64,000 nucleotides of DNA, taken from Verrucomicrobiales bacterium. GTDB lineage: Bacteria > Verrucomicrobiota > Verrucomicrobiia > Verrucomicrobiales > DEV007. Shown here piece by piece: positions 25,292 to 35,051 of the stretch; within the stretch, counting starts at the first letter, position 1; each line of letters opens with the position of its first letter. The notes under the pieces were generated by a model. The model had not been told where the DNA came from. It did not search any database and saw nothing but the letters and a program-made list of their open reading frames with translations. Position numbers and translations under genes: made by a program. The stretch covers positions 124,001-188,000 of the forward strand of contig PAAG01000051.1 in NCBI GenBank assembly GCA_002698785.1, in the 5' to 3' direction.

Positions 25292-27655
25292 TTACCTCTT
25301 GTCTATTTCTGGTCCTGCCAGCTGTTCCTCAATGTCGCCGCAGTTCAGCATCGAAGCGCCAAAGTAGGGATTCAAAATCTGGTCACCTGACTGTAGCCAG
25401 TCAGCACCCTGATTTTTGAAAGCCATCGGGCAGTGGGCCTTGAATACCGTTGCCTCCAACGATCCGCCGAAAGTCGACACGACTGTTTCCATCGCCTGCG
25501 AAAGCCCTTTGAAGGAAACTCTCTGTTGAGCAATCGTATCACTTTCAGAAATTTTCTCCGATGCACTCTTCAGCGTTTTCGAAAGGGAGTTCGCGAGAAA
25601 CGAAGCCTTTTCGTTTTGCCCCAATGTACGAGCAAAGTCCGAAACAATAGGCAGCATACCCTTTGCAGCCGACTGCGCATTTTCGGCGCTATCATTGGCA
25701 AGGGCCTTCTGGAGAGAAAAATACCCATCAACTAGCTCCGATACGACTTCCGTTTCCTCCGCAGTGAGTTCTATTACACCCGGCGAAGCAATCTGCTCGG
25801 TCACTTCCCCACATCGAAGCATGGTGGAGCCAAAATAGGGATTTAAGAGATCCTCATCGGGCTGCAACCACGTCCCGCCTTTGTTATCGAACGCCATCGG
25901 GCAGTAGTGAGAGTAGACAGGAACACTCACCGTGCCGAACCGTCTCACCATTTCATCAACAAGAAGCGTGAGCCCTTGAAATGATTTTCGAAATGGTTCG
26001 ATCTCTTCCAATGCCCGAATGACCTTTACCGACTCATTGAGCCGTCCTGACAAGTCCTCCCAGACGACCGCAGACGACGGAGCCAGCTTCTTGTCATCCA
26101 CACCTTGTAGCTTCTCTGCGAACTGATCCGCCGCCTCTTTCGCTTTCTCCAGCGAGTCGCCAGCGAGCGAGTCTTGGATCGCAAAATAGGATTTCAGTAG
26201 CCCATCGGTCTCGCTCAGAAATTCGTCTGGAGCGGGTGACTCGGGAAAAAGGCGATCCCCTTCTTCCTCACCCGGAAGCATCATACTCGTCTTCGCCTGG
26301 ATCTGCAGCGCGCTGTCGATTACAAAGCCGCCTTCTGCCACCACTTTCTCGCCGGGCTTCAGGCCAGCTTCCACGATATACTTGTCTCCCGCGCGGGGCC
26401 CGAGAAGGACTTCACGCCCGTCAAAAGTCGGTTGCTCGACATTTGGCTTTTCCACATAAACAATGGATCGCTTTCCCGTATGCAAAACCGCACTCACCGG
26501 GATCACCATGGGCGGTTCACCCTCATCCTTAGAGGACACGTAGCCGAGTTTCTCTGCAGGGACGAGATCCATTCCGCAGATATCACACTGTCCGGGACTG
26601 TCCTTCACAATTTCCGGGTGCATCGGACTGATCCACTTTCCCGCTAGTGAGGGGTCGAGCACTCGGCCGGCACCAGCGACCTTTGCCTTCACGACACCCG
26701 AGACATACATCCCCGGTTTCAGCAATCCCTCTTCATTCGGGACATTCACACGCACCGATACCGTTCGGGTGGAAGAATCAAGTTCAGGAGAAATAAAGGA
26801 GATCCTTCCGTGAAACGTCTTACCCGGCATGGACTCGGTCGTGAATGCGACATCCTGACCGAACCTCAGCCAAGGCGTATCACTCTCGTACGCATCGAGC
26901 ATCACCCATACCTCATCGAGTTCTGCAATTCGGAAAAACGGGCTCCCGGTCTGCACGTAGTCGCCTTCGTTTACGCTCTTGTGGGTAACGATTCCCGACA
27001 TCGGGGCATCGATCATCAAAAGATCGGATGTCTTCCCTGACGATTCGATTTCGCGAATTCTCTCTTCTGGGAAGCCCCAGAGCCTGAGCTTGTCACGAGC
27101 GACCCGTAAAGCATCTTGATTGTTGAAACGCTTGGCCGTGAGCAGCTCGGTTTGGGCAGCAAGAAGCTCAGGGCTATAGACCTCCGCCAGATGGTCGTCT
27201 TTCTTCACCGGAATTCCCGTGTAATCGACAAAGAGCCTGTCGATACGTGCCGGGAATCTGGCAGCCACTGTTTTCATCGAGGTCTCGTCGTAGGCGACTT
27301 TGCCGAAAAGGCGAACGTCCGTCTCCGGATGTTCGCGCACCACTTCGACGGTGGTAATGCCAGCGAGAGCTTTCGCCGCTTCGGACATCGAAAATGTTCT
27401 CTCCCCATCGCTCGTCCCCATTGAGCTGAGCGGGATAAGGTCCATCGCACAGATGGGGCATTTGCCAGGTTTGGGAGCTTTCACCTGTGGATGCATGGAG
27501 CAGGTCCACACCTCATCTTGCGATGCGGTGCCGGAGCCATCTGTCGCAGACCCTGAGTGATCATGATCTTCATGGCTACCTCCGCCACGAAAGAGTAACG
27601 CGCCTGCGACCAATCCCACTACCAAGGCGAGACCAATCGGTAGATATCGTTTCAT
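25292..27655 (-). CDS. cusB: CusB-type adaptor with two HMBD and two DUF3347 domains
   Basis: This 787-residue periplasmic adaptor is nearly twice the usual size. After a signal anchor and an H-E-D-H-D-H stretch comes a heavy-metal-binding domain (residues 49-75, W-T-C-S-M-H-P with C-P-I-C-A-M-D-L). Lipoyl, hairpin and barrel domains follow. A second HMBD is inserted at about 338-365 (W-I-S-P-M-H-P, C-D-I-C-G-M-D-L). The C-terminal half contains two DUF3347-like modules (about 500-640 and 655-780), each with H-C/Y-C-P-M-A-F, W-L-Q and N-P-Y-F-G-x-x-M-L-x-C-G. The start at 27655 overlaps the stop of the upstream cusC gene as ATGA, so the longer frame to 27697 is rejected. It probably collects Cu/Ag and feeds CusA. 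Confidence 0.9.
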   Translation of the reverse strand: MKRYLPIGLALVVGLVAGALLFRGGGSHEDHDHSGSATDGSGTASQDEVWTCSMHPQVKAPKPGKCPICAMDLIPLSSMGTSDGERTFSMSEAAKALAGITTVEVVREHPETDVRLFGKVAYDETSMKTVAARFPARIDRLFVDYTGIPVKKDDHLAEVYSPELLAAQTELLTAKRFNNQDALRVARDKLRLWGFPEERIREIESSGKTSDLLMIDAPMSGIVTHKSVNEGDYVQTGSPFFRIAELDEVWVMLDAYESDTPWLRFGQDVAFTTESMPGKTFHGRISFISPELDSSTRTVSVRVNVPNEEGLLKPGMYVSGVVKAKVAGAGRVLDPSLAGKWISPMHPEIVKDSPGQCDICGMDLVPAEKLGYVSSKDEGEPPMVIPVSAVLHTGKRSIVYVEKPNVEQPTFDGREVLLGPRAGDKYIVEAGLKPGEKVVAEGGFVIDSALQIQAKTSMMLPGEEEGDRLFPESPAPDEFLSETDGLLKSYFAIQDSLAGDSLEKAKEAADQFAEKLQGVDDKKLAPSSAVVWEDLSGRLNESVKVIRALEEIEPFRKSFQGLTLLVDEMVRRFGTVSVPVYSHYCPMAFDNKGGTWLQPDEDLLNPYFGSTMLRCGEVTEQIASPGVIELTAEETEVVSELVDGYFSLQKALANDSAENAQSAAKGMLPIVSDFARTLGQNEKASFLANSLSKTLKSASEKISESDTIAQQRVSFKGLSQAMETVVSTFGGSLEATVFKAHCPMAFKNQGADWLQSGDQILNPYFGASMLNCGDIEEQLAGPEIDKR

Positions 27656-28872
27656 TTTTCTGATGAGTATGGTTCCGTCAAGACACGGATCTGCCACGCC
27701 GCCTTGTGAGCATCGGCCAGCGCTCTTGCCCTCATCAGGCGCAGATCGAGCAGCACCCGCTCCGACTCGATGAGATCGGTCAGGGATGCTTTGTCATTCC
27801 GGAAATCTTCTTTTGTTAGTTCAACCGCCTGCTCGGCAGACGGGATCAGTTTGTTATCATAGTTGCGCAGTCGGTCGATTGACTCCTGCTGCGCGGCATA
27901 ATAGCGAATCGCCTCGGCGATAAGCATTTGCCTGATCGCTTCACGGCTGGCACCAGCCGATCGGGTCATGGCTTCCGCTTCTTCGCGTTCGGCGCGATAT
28001 TTCTCTCGTCGCAAGGGAAGCTTCACACCAACCATCACGGAGCTCGCCGTTTCTCCACCGTTTCCGATATCGATGGCGTTTGCTCCAAGGGTAAAGCTCG
28101 GTTTGTTGGACTTGTCCGCGAGAGCTTCTCCACGCTCCGCTTTCTCCACAAAGGCATCCGCCAAATGAATCCTCGGATGATGCGATTGGATTTCTCCCTT
28201 GATGCGATCCAACGGCATCAAAGCCGGAGCCCTCGAAGGCAGGTGCGGCCAAGGGATCGTCTCCGAATCCGGCTCTCTTCCCAGATTGGCTTTCAACTGC
28301 GCATCCAATCCCGGACGCTGGTCAGTCAGAGTGGAGAACTCCTGTTCCGCCATAGCCAACTCGACGTCGAGGCGTAGCCGATTGCTCAGGCTACCGCCTG
28401 TTCTCACTTTTTCGTCCACGACAGGACCGAGTTGCCGGATCAGCCCAAGGTTCTCCGATGCTCTATCGGTCGCCTCTTTCAGATAGGCATATTCGATCGT
28501 TGCGAGACCGACTTTCTCGATCACTTCTCGTCGCTTGGTTTCATACTGAAAATAAGCAACGCGAGCATTGGCATCGGCGACCTTCTCTTTCAGTTTGAGA
28601 ACACCGGGCCAAGGCAAGGCTTGAGAGATGGAGAAAACCCGCTCCTGAGGACCGGTTCGAGTCTGGACACTGGAGAGAAACTCCGAATAACTCGCCACAG
28701 GCTCATCTAAAGCCCTTACCTGCGGGGCTTTGCGCATCGCAGCCTCGTAGTTCTGGTAGGCAGCTTCTACTTCTGGGTTGGAGCGCAAAGCTTCCACCAA
28801 GTAGGCATCCTGCGCCCAGCAGGAAACACTAGCGATCGTAACCGCGAGGAAAAGAATCTGTTTTAGATACAT
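27652..28872 (-). CDS. TolC-family channel of RND operon 2 (CusC-like)
   Basis: From the ATG at 28872 this is a 406-residue exported protein with signal peptide Q-I-L-F-L-A-V-T-I-A-S-V-S-C-W-A. The outer-membrane efflux protein fold follows, with helical repeats and the segment S-I-S-Q-A-L-P-W-P-G-V-L-K-L that is typical of the first strand/helix turn. The frame extends to 28938, but the added residues are not signal-like. It overlaps cusB by four bases (ATGA), implying translational coupling, and it would form the outer-membrane exit of the Cus-type complex. Confidence 0.88.
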   Translation of the reverse strand: MYLKQILFLAVTIASVSCWAQDAYLVEALRSNPEVEAAYQNYEAAMRKAPQVRALDEPVASYSEFLSSVQTRTGPQERVFSISQALPWPGVLKLKEKVADANARVAYFQYETKRREVIEKVGLATIEYAYLKEATDRASENLGLIRQLGPVVDEKVRTGGSLSNRLRLDVELAMAEQEFSTLTDQRPGLDAQLKANLGREPDSETIPWPHLPSRAPALMPLDRIKGEIQSHHPRIHLADAFVEKAERGEALADKSNKPSFTLGANAIDIGNGGETASSVMVGVKLPLRREKYRAEREEAEAMTRSAGASREAIRQMLIAEAIRYYAAQQESIDRLRNYDNKLIPSAEQAVELTKEDFRNDKASLTDLIESERVLLDLRLMRARALADAHKAAWQIRVLTEPYSSEK

Positions 28873-28952
28873 TTGGGTGATTTCATGGAGAGATAAACGA
28901 AAAGAGAAATGATCTGTCCCGCAAGACAGGTAAAACAACTTTCTTCGTTACA

Positions 28953-29324
28953 TCAAACCACAAAGACTCCCAGGACCGCACGATTCAAATGCTCAAATGT
29001 CGGCGGTGAAACGGAAACCAAAGCCGTCTCGGCAAGGTTTTCCATCGAACGGGGAGAAATTCGGATCTCGTTGCTCTCAAAAGAAGGCAACTCAATCACG
29101 GTTAGCTCGGGAGTGAATCCGTTCTGAACGGGAATCGACACTTGGATATCATCTTCCCCGTTACAATGCGGGCAATCCTCTTTCCCGGGGTGAGAGTGAC
29201 TACTTTTCTCACTGTGACAGCAGGAAGGAACCTCCTCCGCTGTGTTCATCCCGCCACATAAGCATACCGGAGCCAACGCCAGCTGCAGGCAGGCAATAAA
29301 AATGGCGGTAATGGTAAGCTTCAT
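28953..29324 (-). CDS. Small Cys/His-rich exported protein at head of RND operon 2
   Basis: This 123-residue protein has a signal peptide (I-A-C-L-Q-L-A-L-A-P-V-C-L-C-G-G) followed by a metal-ligand patch, S-C-C-H-S-E-K-S-S-H-S-H-P-G and D-C-P-H-C-N-G. It then has a hydrophilic tail with no recognised domain. It has the same size and position relative to its efflux operon as the His-rich gene at 10305, though the two are only loosely similar. It is probably a periplasmic metal-binding accessory. The gap to cusC is 80 bp. It is divergent from copA with 167 bp between the starts, where shared control elements are expected. Confidence 0.65.
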   Translation of the reverse strand: MKLTITAIFIACLQLALAPVCLCGGMNTAEEVPSCCHSEKSSHSHPGKEDCPHCNGEDDIQVSIPVQNGFTPELTVIELPSFESNEIRISPRSMENLAETALVSVSPPTFEHLNRAVLGVFVV

Positions 29325-29491
29325 TCTATTTCAAACGTCCCCGAGCATCAGACAAGTGTCAAGTGGGCCATGCTCAGAGTTTTACGACACCGATCTCGAT
29401 CCCTCGTTCAAGCTCGTCTCAACTCACTCCCGTATCTTGAACTCTCCCGAGACTGAATCTGATCGTATATTACAAGTAGAAGGAAATCCGC

Positions 29492-31828
29492 ATGCAGCAC
29501 GAAGAGACAAAACAACAAGCAGACCACAAAGAGCATTCCTGTTGCGGAGGAGGCTCCCATTCATCAGCGAATACGGCTCCTTCAACGGCCGCACCAGGCC
29601 AGTATACCTGCCCCATGCACCCTGAGGTGGTTTCCGACACACCTGGCGACTGCCCGAAGTGTGGAATGTCTCTCGAACGGGTCGGACCACCAGTCAATTC
29701 GAGTAAGACCGTCTACACCTGCCCGATGCATCCGGAGATCGAGCAGGACTCGCCCGGGGACTGCCCAAAGTGCGGAATGCCTCTCGAACCAAAAGGAGTC
29801 CCTTCCGGCGACGATCATGCCGACGCCGAAATCCGAGATCTCACTCGAAAATTCTGGATCGCACTCGCCCTCACGATTCCCGTGTTTTTCATCGCGATGG
29901 GAGGAATGATTCCCGGCCTCAACCTCAATTCCTGGCTTCCTCATTCCGTATCCAAATGGATCGAACTGGTTTTGACCGTTCCCGTCGTCTTCTGGGCGGG
30001 CGGACTCTTTTTTCGCAGGGGCTGGCAGTCCATCGTGAACCGTTCCCCGAATATGTTTACTCTGATCATGGTCGGAGTCGGAGCTGCTTTTTTCTACAGC
30101 GCGGTGGCCGTCATAGCGCCCGGCATCTTCCCAGACTCATTCAAAGACCACGGCGAGGTCGGGCTGTATTTTGAGTCAGCAGCAGTCATCACCGTTCTTG
30201 TGCTGCTCGGACAACTCCTGGAAGCCCGCGCACGAAGCCGAACAGGTCAGGCAATTCAATCCCTGATGAGCCTCGCTGCGAATACCGCCCACCGGATCCG
30301 TGACGGAAAAGAGGAAGACGTGCCCGTGGACGAACTCAACCCCGGCGACATCCTTCGAGTCAAACCCGGAGAAAAGATCCCCATCGACGGTGTAATCGAA
30401 GACGGCACCAGCCACATCGATGAATCAATGATAACCGGTGAGCCGATCCCGGTGGAAAAGAAGCCGGGCGACTCCGTCATCGGCGCCACCGTAAATCAGA
30501 AAGGCGCCTTCACCATGCGAGCCGAGAAGGTCGGTGGCGACACTCTCCTTTCCCAAATCGTAAACATGGTCGCCGAGGCCCAGCGCAGCCGTGCCCCTAT
30601 CCAGAAACTCGCGGATAGCGTTGCTGCTTGGTTTGTCCCAGCCGTCATTCTCTCAGCGATCATCACCTTCGCCATTTGGGCGATCTGGGGACCTGCGCCC
30701 GCTTTTGCCTACGCCATCGTAAATGCAGTCTCAGTCCTGATTATCGCCTGTCCCTGCGCACTGGGACTCGCCACTCCCATGTCGATCATGGTCGGGGTGG
30801 GACGCGCCGCGAATGAAGGAATTCTCGTGAAGAATGCAGATGCAATCGAACGGACGGAAAAGGTGAACGTATTGATCACTGACAAGACAGGCACTCTCAC
30901 CAAAGGCGAGCCCAAAGTCACCGATCTTGTACCAGTTGAAGGTTTGTCCGAGACAGAACTGCTCTCCATCACCGCCGCGTTGGAGTCGTCAAGCGAGCAC
31001 CCGATCGGTCAGGCCATCGTCAACAAGGCGAAAGAAGCGAATATCGAACTCCAGAATGCTGACGATTTCGAGTCCGTAACCGGAGGCGGCATCAAAGGCA
31101 CTGTCGATGAGAAAACTATCCTGATCGGGAAAGAGGCATTCTTAAAGGAACAGGGCGTGAGCTTTTCCGATACAATCCTGGAAAAGGGTCACAACTTCCA
31201 GAAAGCAGCCAAAACAGTCGTCTGGATTTCCCGTGACGCAGAGGTTATTGGTGTGATTGGGATTTCCGACCCTATCAAAGAATCCACCCCCAATGCGGTG
31301 AAGAAGCTTCACTCTCTTGGCATTCGCCTTGTCATGGCCACCGGCGATAACGAAGCCACTGCCAAGGCCGTCGGTTCAGAGCTGAATATCGATGAGATTC
31401 ACGCTGGCTTGAGCCCTGAGCAAAAGATCGAACTAGTAAAGAAACTCAAGTCTGAAGGCCATATTGTAGCTATGGCGGGTGACGGCATCAACGACGCCCC
31501 CGCGCTTGCCGAAGCGGACGTTGGTATCGCCATGGGAACCGGGACAGACGTAGCGATGGAAAGCGCAGGGATCACTCTCGTGAAGGGCGACCTGAACGGC
31601 ATTGCAAAGTCCATCGACCTGAGCAAATCCGTGATGCGAAACATCCGCCAGAACCTCTGGTTCGCCTTCGGCTACAATGCTCTCGGAGTCCCCATTGCCG
31701 CTGGAATTCTCTATCCATTCATCGGCCTGCTACTCAGCCCAATGATCGCGGGTGCCGCGATGAGTTTCAGTTCCGTATCAGTTATTACCAACTCCCTTCG
31801 ACTTCGAAAACAGGAACTCGGCGCATGA
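29492..31828 (+). CDS. copA: Cu(I)-translocating P1B-type ATPase with two HMBD repeats
   Basis: This 778-residue inner-membrane ATPase lacks the usual CxxC HMA domains. Instead the N-terminus has H-S-C-C-G-G-G-S-H and two heavy-metal-binding domains in tandem (about 38-62 and 75-99), each Y-T-C-P-M-H-P-E then C-P-K-C-G-M. Eight membrane segments follow, with the C-P-C transport motif at residues 420-422 (A-C-P-C-A-L-G). The catalytic core has T-G-E-P-I-P-V, D464-K-T-G-T, S-S-E-H-P-I-G and [10 protein letters not shown]. It exports Cu(I), or Ag(I), to the periplasm at the cost of ATP. An SD-like aagga lies eight bases before the ATG. It is divergent from the second efflux operon, which supports a joint copper response. 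Confidence 0.95.
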   Translation: MQHEETKQQADHKEHSCCGGGSHSSANTAPSTAAPGQYTCPMHPEVVSDTPGDCPKCGMSLERVGPPVNSSKTVYTCPMHPEIEQDSPGDCPKCGMPLEPKGVPSGDDHADAEIRDLTRKFWIALALTIPVFFIAMGGMIPGLNLNSWLPHSVSKWIELVLTVPVVFWAGGLFFRRGWQSIVNRSPNMFTLIMVGVGAAFFYSAVAVIAPGIFPDSFKDHGEVGLYFESAAVITVLVLLGQLLEARARSRTGQAIQSLMSLAANTAHRIRDGKEEDVPVDELNPGDILRVKPGEKIPIDGVIEDGTSHIDESMITGEPIPVEKKPGDSVIGATVNQKGAFTMRAEKVGGDTLLSQIVNMVAEAQRSRAPIQKLADSVAAWFVPAVILSAIITFAIWAIWGPAPAFAYAIVNAVSVLIIACPCALGLATPMSIMVGVGRAANEGILVKNADAIERTEKVNVLITDKTGTLTKGEPKVTDLVPVEGLSETELLSITAALESSSEHPIGQAIVNKAKEANIELQNADDFESVTGGGIKGTVDEKTILIGKEAFLKEQGVSFSDTILEKGHNFQKAAKTVVWISRDAEVIGVIGISDPIKESTPNAVKKLHSLGIRLVMATGDNEATAKAVGSELNIDEIHAGLSPEQKIELVKKLKSEGHIVAMAGDGINDAPALAEADVGIAMGTGTDVAMESAGITLVKGDLNGIAKSIDLSKSVMRNIRQNLWFAFGYNALGVPIAAGILYPFIGLLLSPMIAGAAMSFSSVSVITNSLRLRKQELGA

Positions 31829-31889
31829 CTTGATCATTCTTTCGGTTTGGGCTACCCATTGGGTTTCAAACCGCCCCTGTATATCAAGC

Positions 31890-32498
31890 ATGTCGGAGGA
31901 TTCCTTTCCTTTCCCTAACGAAATTTACCCCGCCAACTGGTTCGAAAGAATGAGCCCGAAGGACTTGTTCCCGGGTAACCGCCCTCTCGAAATCGACCTC
32001 GGCTGCGGCGACGGCTCGTTCCTTGTCAGGATGGCCGATGAGTTTCCAGACCGAAACTTCCTGGGCATCGAGCGGCTACTGGGAAGAGTTCGAAAAGTCA
32101 GCCGCAAATCTGTCCGCGCGGGTCTTGCCAACGCTCGCGTTCTTCGGGCCGATTCGAACTATGCCGTCGAGTGGCTCCTCCCACTGGAGTGTGCCGAGCG
32201 GATTCACTTCCTCTGCCCTGATCCGTGGCCGAAAAAGAAACATGCCCGTCGCAGGCAGATGTGCCAGCTATCCTTCCTGAAGTCCCTCCACTCGTTGTTG
32301 AAAGAAAATGGCGAACTTCTCTTCATGACGGACGCATACCCTTACTACGAAGAAGCGCTCGAGGTTCAGGATACTTGCGACTTCTTCGAAGTTCTTCCCT
32401 GGGAAGAAGGAGATTTTTTCTACGCGAAAACCGACTTTGAAGAGCAATGGCTCAGCGAAGGCAAATCGATGAATCGACTTCGCTTGAGGAAAATCTAG
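31890..32498 (+). CDS. trmB: tRNA (guanine-N7)-methyltransferase
   Basis: This 202-residue protein forms m7G46 in tRNA using S-adenosylmethionine. The SAM-binding motif is L-E-I-D-L-G-C-G-D-G-S-F-L and the family signature F-L-C-P-D-P-W-P-K-K-K-H-x-R-R-R follows. The C-terminal T-D-x-x-x-Y segment is also present. The frame is open 20 codons upstream, but the ATG at 31890 (M-S-E-D-S-F) matches the usual protein length. It lies 61 bp after copA and ends two bases from the convergent hypothetical gene. Confidence 0.93.
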   Translation: MSEDSFPFPNEIYPANWFERMSPKDLFPGNRPLEIDLGCGDGSFLVRMADEFPDRNFLGIERLLGRVRKVSRKSVRAGLANARVLRADSNYAVEWLLPLECAERIHFLCPDPWPKKKHARRRQMCQLSFLKSLHSLLKENGELLFMTDAYPYYEEALEVQDTCDFFEVLPWEEGDFFYAKTDFEEQWLSEGKSMNRLRLRKI

Positions 32499-32500
32499 TC

Positions 32501-33034
32501 TTACCTGACTGAGATCTCAGCCTTTCGCACGATCATCGTATCTTCATCTCCGTGAAGATACAGGAACCCACATCGAACCGTTCGGTCGACGAGCGCCCGC
32601 TCCCCTGACACGTTGCCTTCTACAATCTGAATGCGACTCCGCATCTCCGTCGAGACGGGAGTTCCTGACGGATACTCCAGGGACTCGAACGCACAGTTCT
32701 TCAGAAGCCCCTTGAGCTCTGTCTCAAAAAGCCTCAGCTGTTTCAAGCTCCCCTCATCACCCCGCTTTTCGGCCGCCTTGATCATGGCCTCCAGCATATC
32801 GAGTCGTTTCACGATCCCCTTTCCCACTTCTAGATCACGATGCAAATCGTGAGGGGACCGAGACATTTCCACTATGGGAGCAATGGGCGCAGTCGGCTCA
32901 TCAGACTCTGTATCTGGAGCCTCAACCGCCACCCGCGCCTCTGGCTTTTGCCCTACCTTTCTGCCGAAAAGAAAACCCAGTAGAGCCCCCACAGACGCAA
33001 CGCCACACAAAATCAGTATTTCAGCCAAAGTCAT
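32501..33034 (-). CDS. Hypothetical membrane-anchored protein after bioD
   Basis: This 177-residue protein has one N-terminal transmembrane helix (I-L-I-L-C-G-V-A-S-V-G-A-L-L-G-F-L-F). A flexible Pro/Glu/Ala linker follows, then a helical part and a short beta-rich C-terminus. I recognise no family. Its start is one base from the bioD stop, so it belongs to the cdaA-glmM-bioD operon. The segment L-K-Q-L-R-L-F-E-T-E-L-K-G-L-L is amphipathic and could form a coiled coil. Function unknown. Confidence 0.65.
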   Translation of the reverse strand: MTLAEILILCGVASVGALLGFLFGRKVGQKPEARVAVEAPDTESDEPTAPIAPIVEMSRSPHDLHRDLEVGKGIVKRLDMLEAMIKAAEKRGDEGSLKQLRLFETELKGLLKNCAFESLEYPSGTPVSTEMRSRIQIVEGNVSGERALVDRTVRCGFLYLHGDEDTMIVRKAEISVR

Positions 33035-33035
33035 T

Positions 33036-33665
33036 TTACCCTTTCACAGCTTCAACCAACCGGTCGAAATCACCGTCAAAGAGATCGACTCCAGCTGCAA
33101 CATCTTCCAATTGCTTGGCGTTACTCTCCTGTGACAAATCTCCTTCGGTTTTGGAAATGGTATTCAGAAAAATCCCACGGCATTCGAGATCGCCATGCCA
33201 AATGGCACCCAGCGTCAGAAGAGTATGGTTTAATACACCCAGTCGATTCGCAGCCACGATCAAGACAGGCAAGTCCAACAAAACCGCTAGGTCTGCCATC
33301 GTTCGCGTCGAGTCGACCGGCACCATCCAGCCGCCAGCCCCTTCCACAACAACAAAGTCGAACTCCTCGCGAAGCTTCTGATATCGCTCGACAAGAATAG
33401 AAAAATCGACCTCGTCTCCTGAAAGCATCGCCGACGGCGCCAATGGATCAGGGAACCAAAGGGGCGCGATGTCCTCCAATTTCAAACCGGGCTCCCCACT
33501 CGCTTCCAGCAGTGCGTTCGAATCCTCCCGGCTCCCACATTCGATGGGCTTCATTCCGACGGCTCTCACACCTGCGGCTCTCAGCCTACGAACAAGCTCG
33601 GTCGCGACATAAGTTTTACCTACGTCTGTATCAGTGCCAGTTACGAACAAACCGCCTGCCTTCAT
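33036..33665 (-). CDS. bioD: Dethiobiotin synthetase
   Basis: This 209-residue cytosolic enzyme closes the ureido ring of dethiobiotin from 7,8-diaminononanoate, CO2 and ATP. The deviant Walker A motif is G-T-D-T-D-V-G-K-T (10-18). M-K-P-I-E-C-G and V-E-G-A-G-G-W-M-V-P are the other family motifs. It overlaps glmM by four bases (ATGA), so the two are translationally coupled. No other biotin gene is in the window. Length and motifs are complete. Confidence 0.93.
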   Translation of the reverse strand: MKAGGLFVTGTDTDVGKTYVATELVRRLRAAGVRAVGMKPIECGSREDSNALLEASGEPGLKLEDIAPLWFPDPLAPSAMLSGDEVDFSILVERYQKLREEFDFVVVEGAGGWMVPVDSTRTMADLAVLLDLPVLIVAANRLGVLNHTLLTLGAIWHGDLECRGIFLNTISKTEGDLSQESNAKQLEDVAAGVDLFDGDFDRLVEAVKG

Positions 33666-35029
33666 TCTCCGATCTCAGCAGTGACTGTCGCGGCAAGAAC
33701 GTCCGCCATCTTGCCGATCTGGTCCGCATCTTTTCCTTCCACCAGGATTCGCATCAGCGGCTCCGTTCCGGAATAGCGCACGAGCACCCTGCCAGAGGTA
33801 CCCAATTCTTTCTCGACCTCATCACGCTTCGCCGCTGCCTTCAAGTCGTCGAAATTAGGCTTGGACGAAACGCGAACATTTCGCTGAACCTGCGGAAACT
33901 TCTTCATCACCTTCCGCAACTCGCTTAGCGGCTTGCCACTCTCCTTCATAATCCGGAGAAGCTGCACCGCCGAAACAATCCCATCCCCCGTCGTGTTGTG
34001 GTCGAGAAAAATGAAATGCCCGCTCTGTTCGCCGCCAAAGTTGAAACCGCCCTCCTTCATCTTCTCCATCACATAGCGATCCCCAACACCAGCACGCACA
34101 ACACGTCCACCGGCTTCGGTCACCGCTTCTTCCAACCCGGCATTACTCATGACCGTGGCGACAAGAGTATTCTCTTTCAGCGTGCCTTCCTTGATCATCC
34201 AGGTCGCAGCAATCGCCATGATCTCGTCACCGTCCAGAACACTGCCGGTTTCATCTGCGAGAAGGACTCGATCTGCATCACCATCGTGAGAGACACCCAC
34301 GGCAGCACCAGTCTCGCGGACCAGCCCTTCGATCACTTCCGCATGCGTACATCCGCAATCCTCGTTGATATTGATTCCACTCGGCCGGTTGTGGAAAACC
34401 TTCACTCCGGCTCCTAACGAACGCAGAATCGTCTCGCTGGTCTCGTAGCTGGCACCATTGGCCGTATCGAGGGCAACGGTAACCCCTTCCAGTAGAGTGG
34501 CATCGTCACCCACCGTCGCTCTCACAAAATCCACATATCTCGAAATCGCATTCTCGAGCGGAGCGCATCGCCCTACCGATCCAGCGCCTTGGAATGGTGC
34601 ATCTGACAGAACACGCGACTCCATGGCCAGCTCCACTTCGTCTTCGAGCTTGAATCCATCAGGACCAAAAAATTTGATTCCATTATCCCCGAAAGGATTG
34701 TGAGAAGCTGAGATCACGATACCACACAGAGCATTCTGCTCTCGAGTCAGCATGGCCACCGCCGGTGTCGGTATGACACCGCACAATTGCACATCCACAC
34801 CCATAGAGGTAAACCCAGCACTAATCGCCGCCTCCAGCATGTCTCCGGATTGCCGGGTATCGCGCCCGATTACCACCACCGGCCACTCGCGAGAATCGCC
34901 TCGCTTTTCCAGAAAGATTTCTGCCGCTGCCTGACCTAGACGAACCACAAACTCAGGCGTCAAAGGATACACATTCGCCTCTGATCGAATACCATCGGTT
35001 CCGAAGAACTGCCGCTTCACTTCGCTCAT
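33662..35029 (-). CDS. glmM: Phosphoglucosamine mutase
   Basis: This 455-residue enzyme converts glucosamine-6-phosphate to glucosamine-1-phosphate for UDP-GlcNAc and cell-wall synthesis. The N-terminus F-F-G-T-D-G-I-R-S is diagnostic. The phospho-serine loop is I-S-A-S-H-N-P (phosphorylated Ser109), the magnesium loop is D-G-D-A-D-R, the sugar-binding motif is G-G-E-Q-S-G-H and the phosphate-binding loop is R-Y-S-G-T-E-P. It is placed after cdaA and a mini-CdaR gene, the arrangement known from Firmicutes where CdaA regulates GlmM. Confidence 0.95.
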   Translation of the reverse strand: MSEVKRQFFGTDGIRSEANVYPLTPEFVVRLGQAAAEIFLEKRGDSREWPVVVIGRDTRQSGDMLEAAISAGFTSMGVDVQLCGVIPTPAVAMLTREQNALCGIVISASHNPFGDNGIKFFGPDGFKLEDEVELAMESRVLSDAPFQGAGSVGRCAPLENAISRYVDFVRATVGDDATLLEGVTVALDTANGASYETSETILRSLGAGVKVFHNRPSGININEDCGCTHAEVIEGLVRETGAAVGVSHDGDADRVLLADETGSVLDGDEIMAIAATWMIKEGTLKENTLVATVMSNAGLEEAVTEAGGRVVRAGVGDRYVMEKMKEGGFNFGGEQSGHFIFLDHNTTGDGIVSAVQLLRIMKESGKPLSELRKVMKKFPQVQRNVRVSSKPNFDDLKAAAKRDEVEKELGTSGRVLVRYSGTEPLMRILVEGKDADQIGKMADVLAATVTAEIGE

Positions 35030-35051
35030 ACAAAAAAATACTGTCCCAATT

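Noticed and set aside
10305-31828. The metal block as a genomic island
   Set aside because: No integrase, transposase, flanking repeats or tRNA border were seen around it, and base composition does not visibly change.
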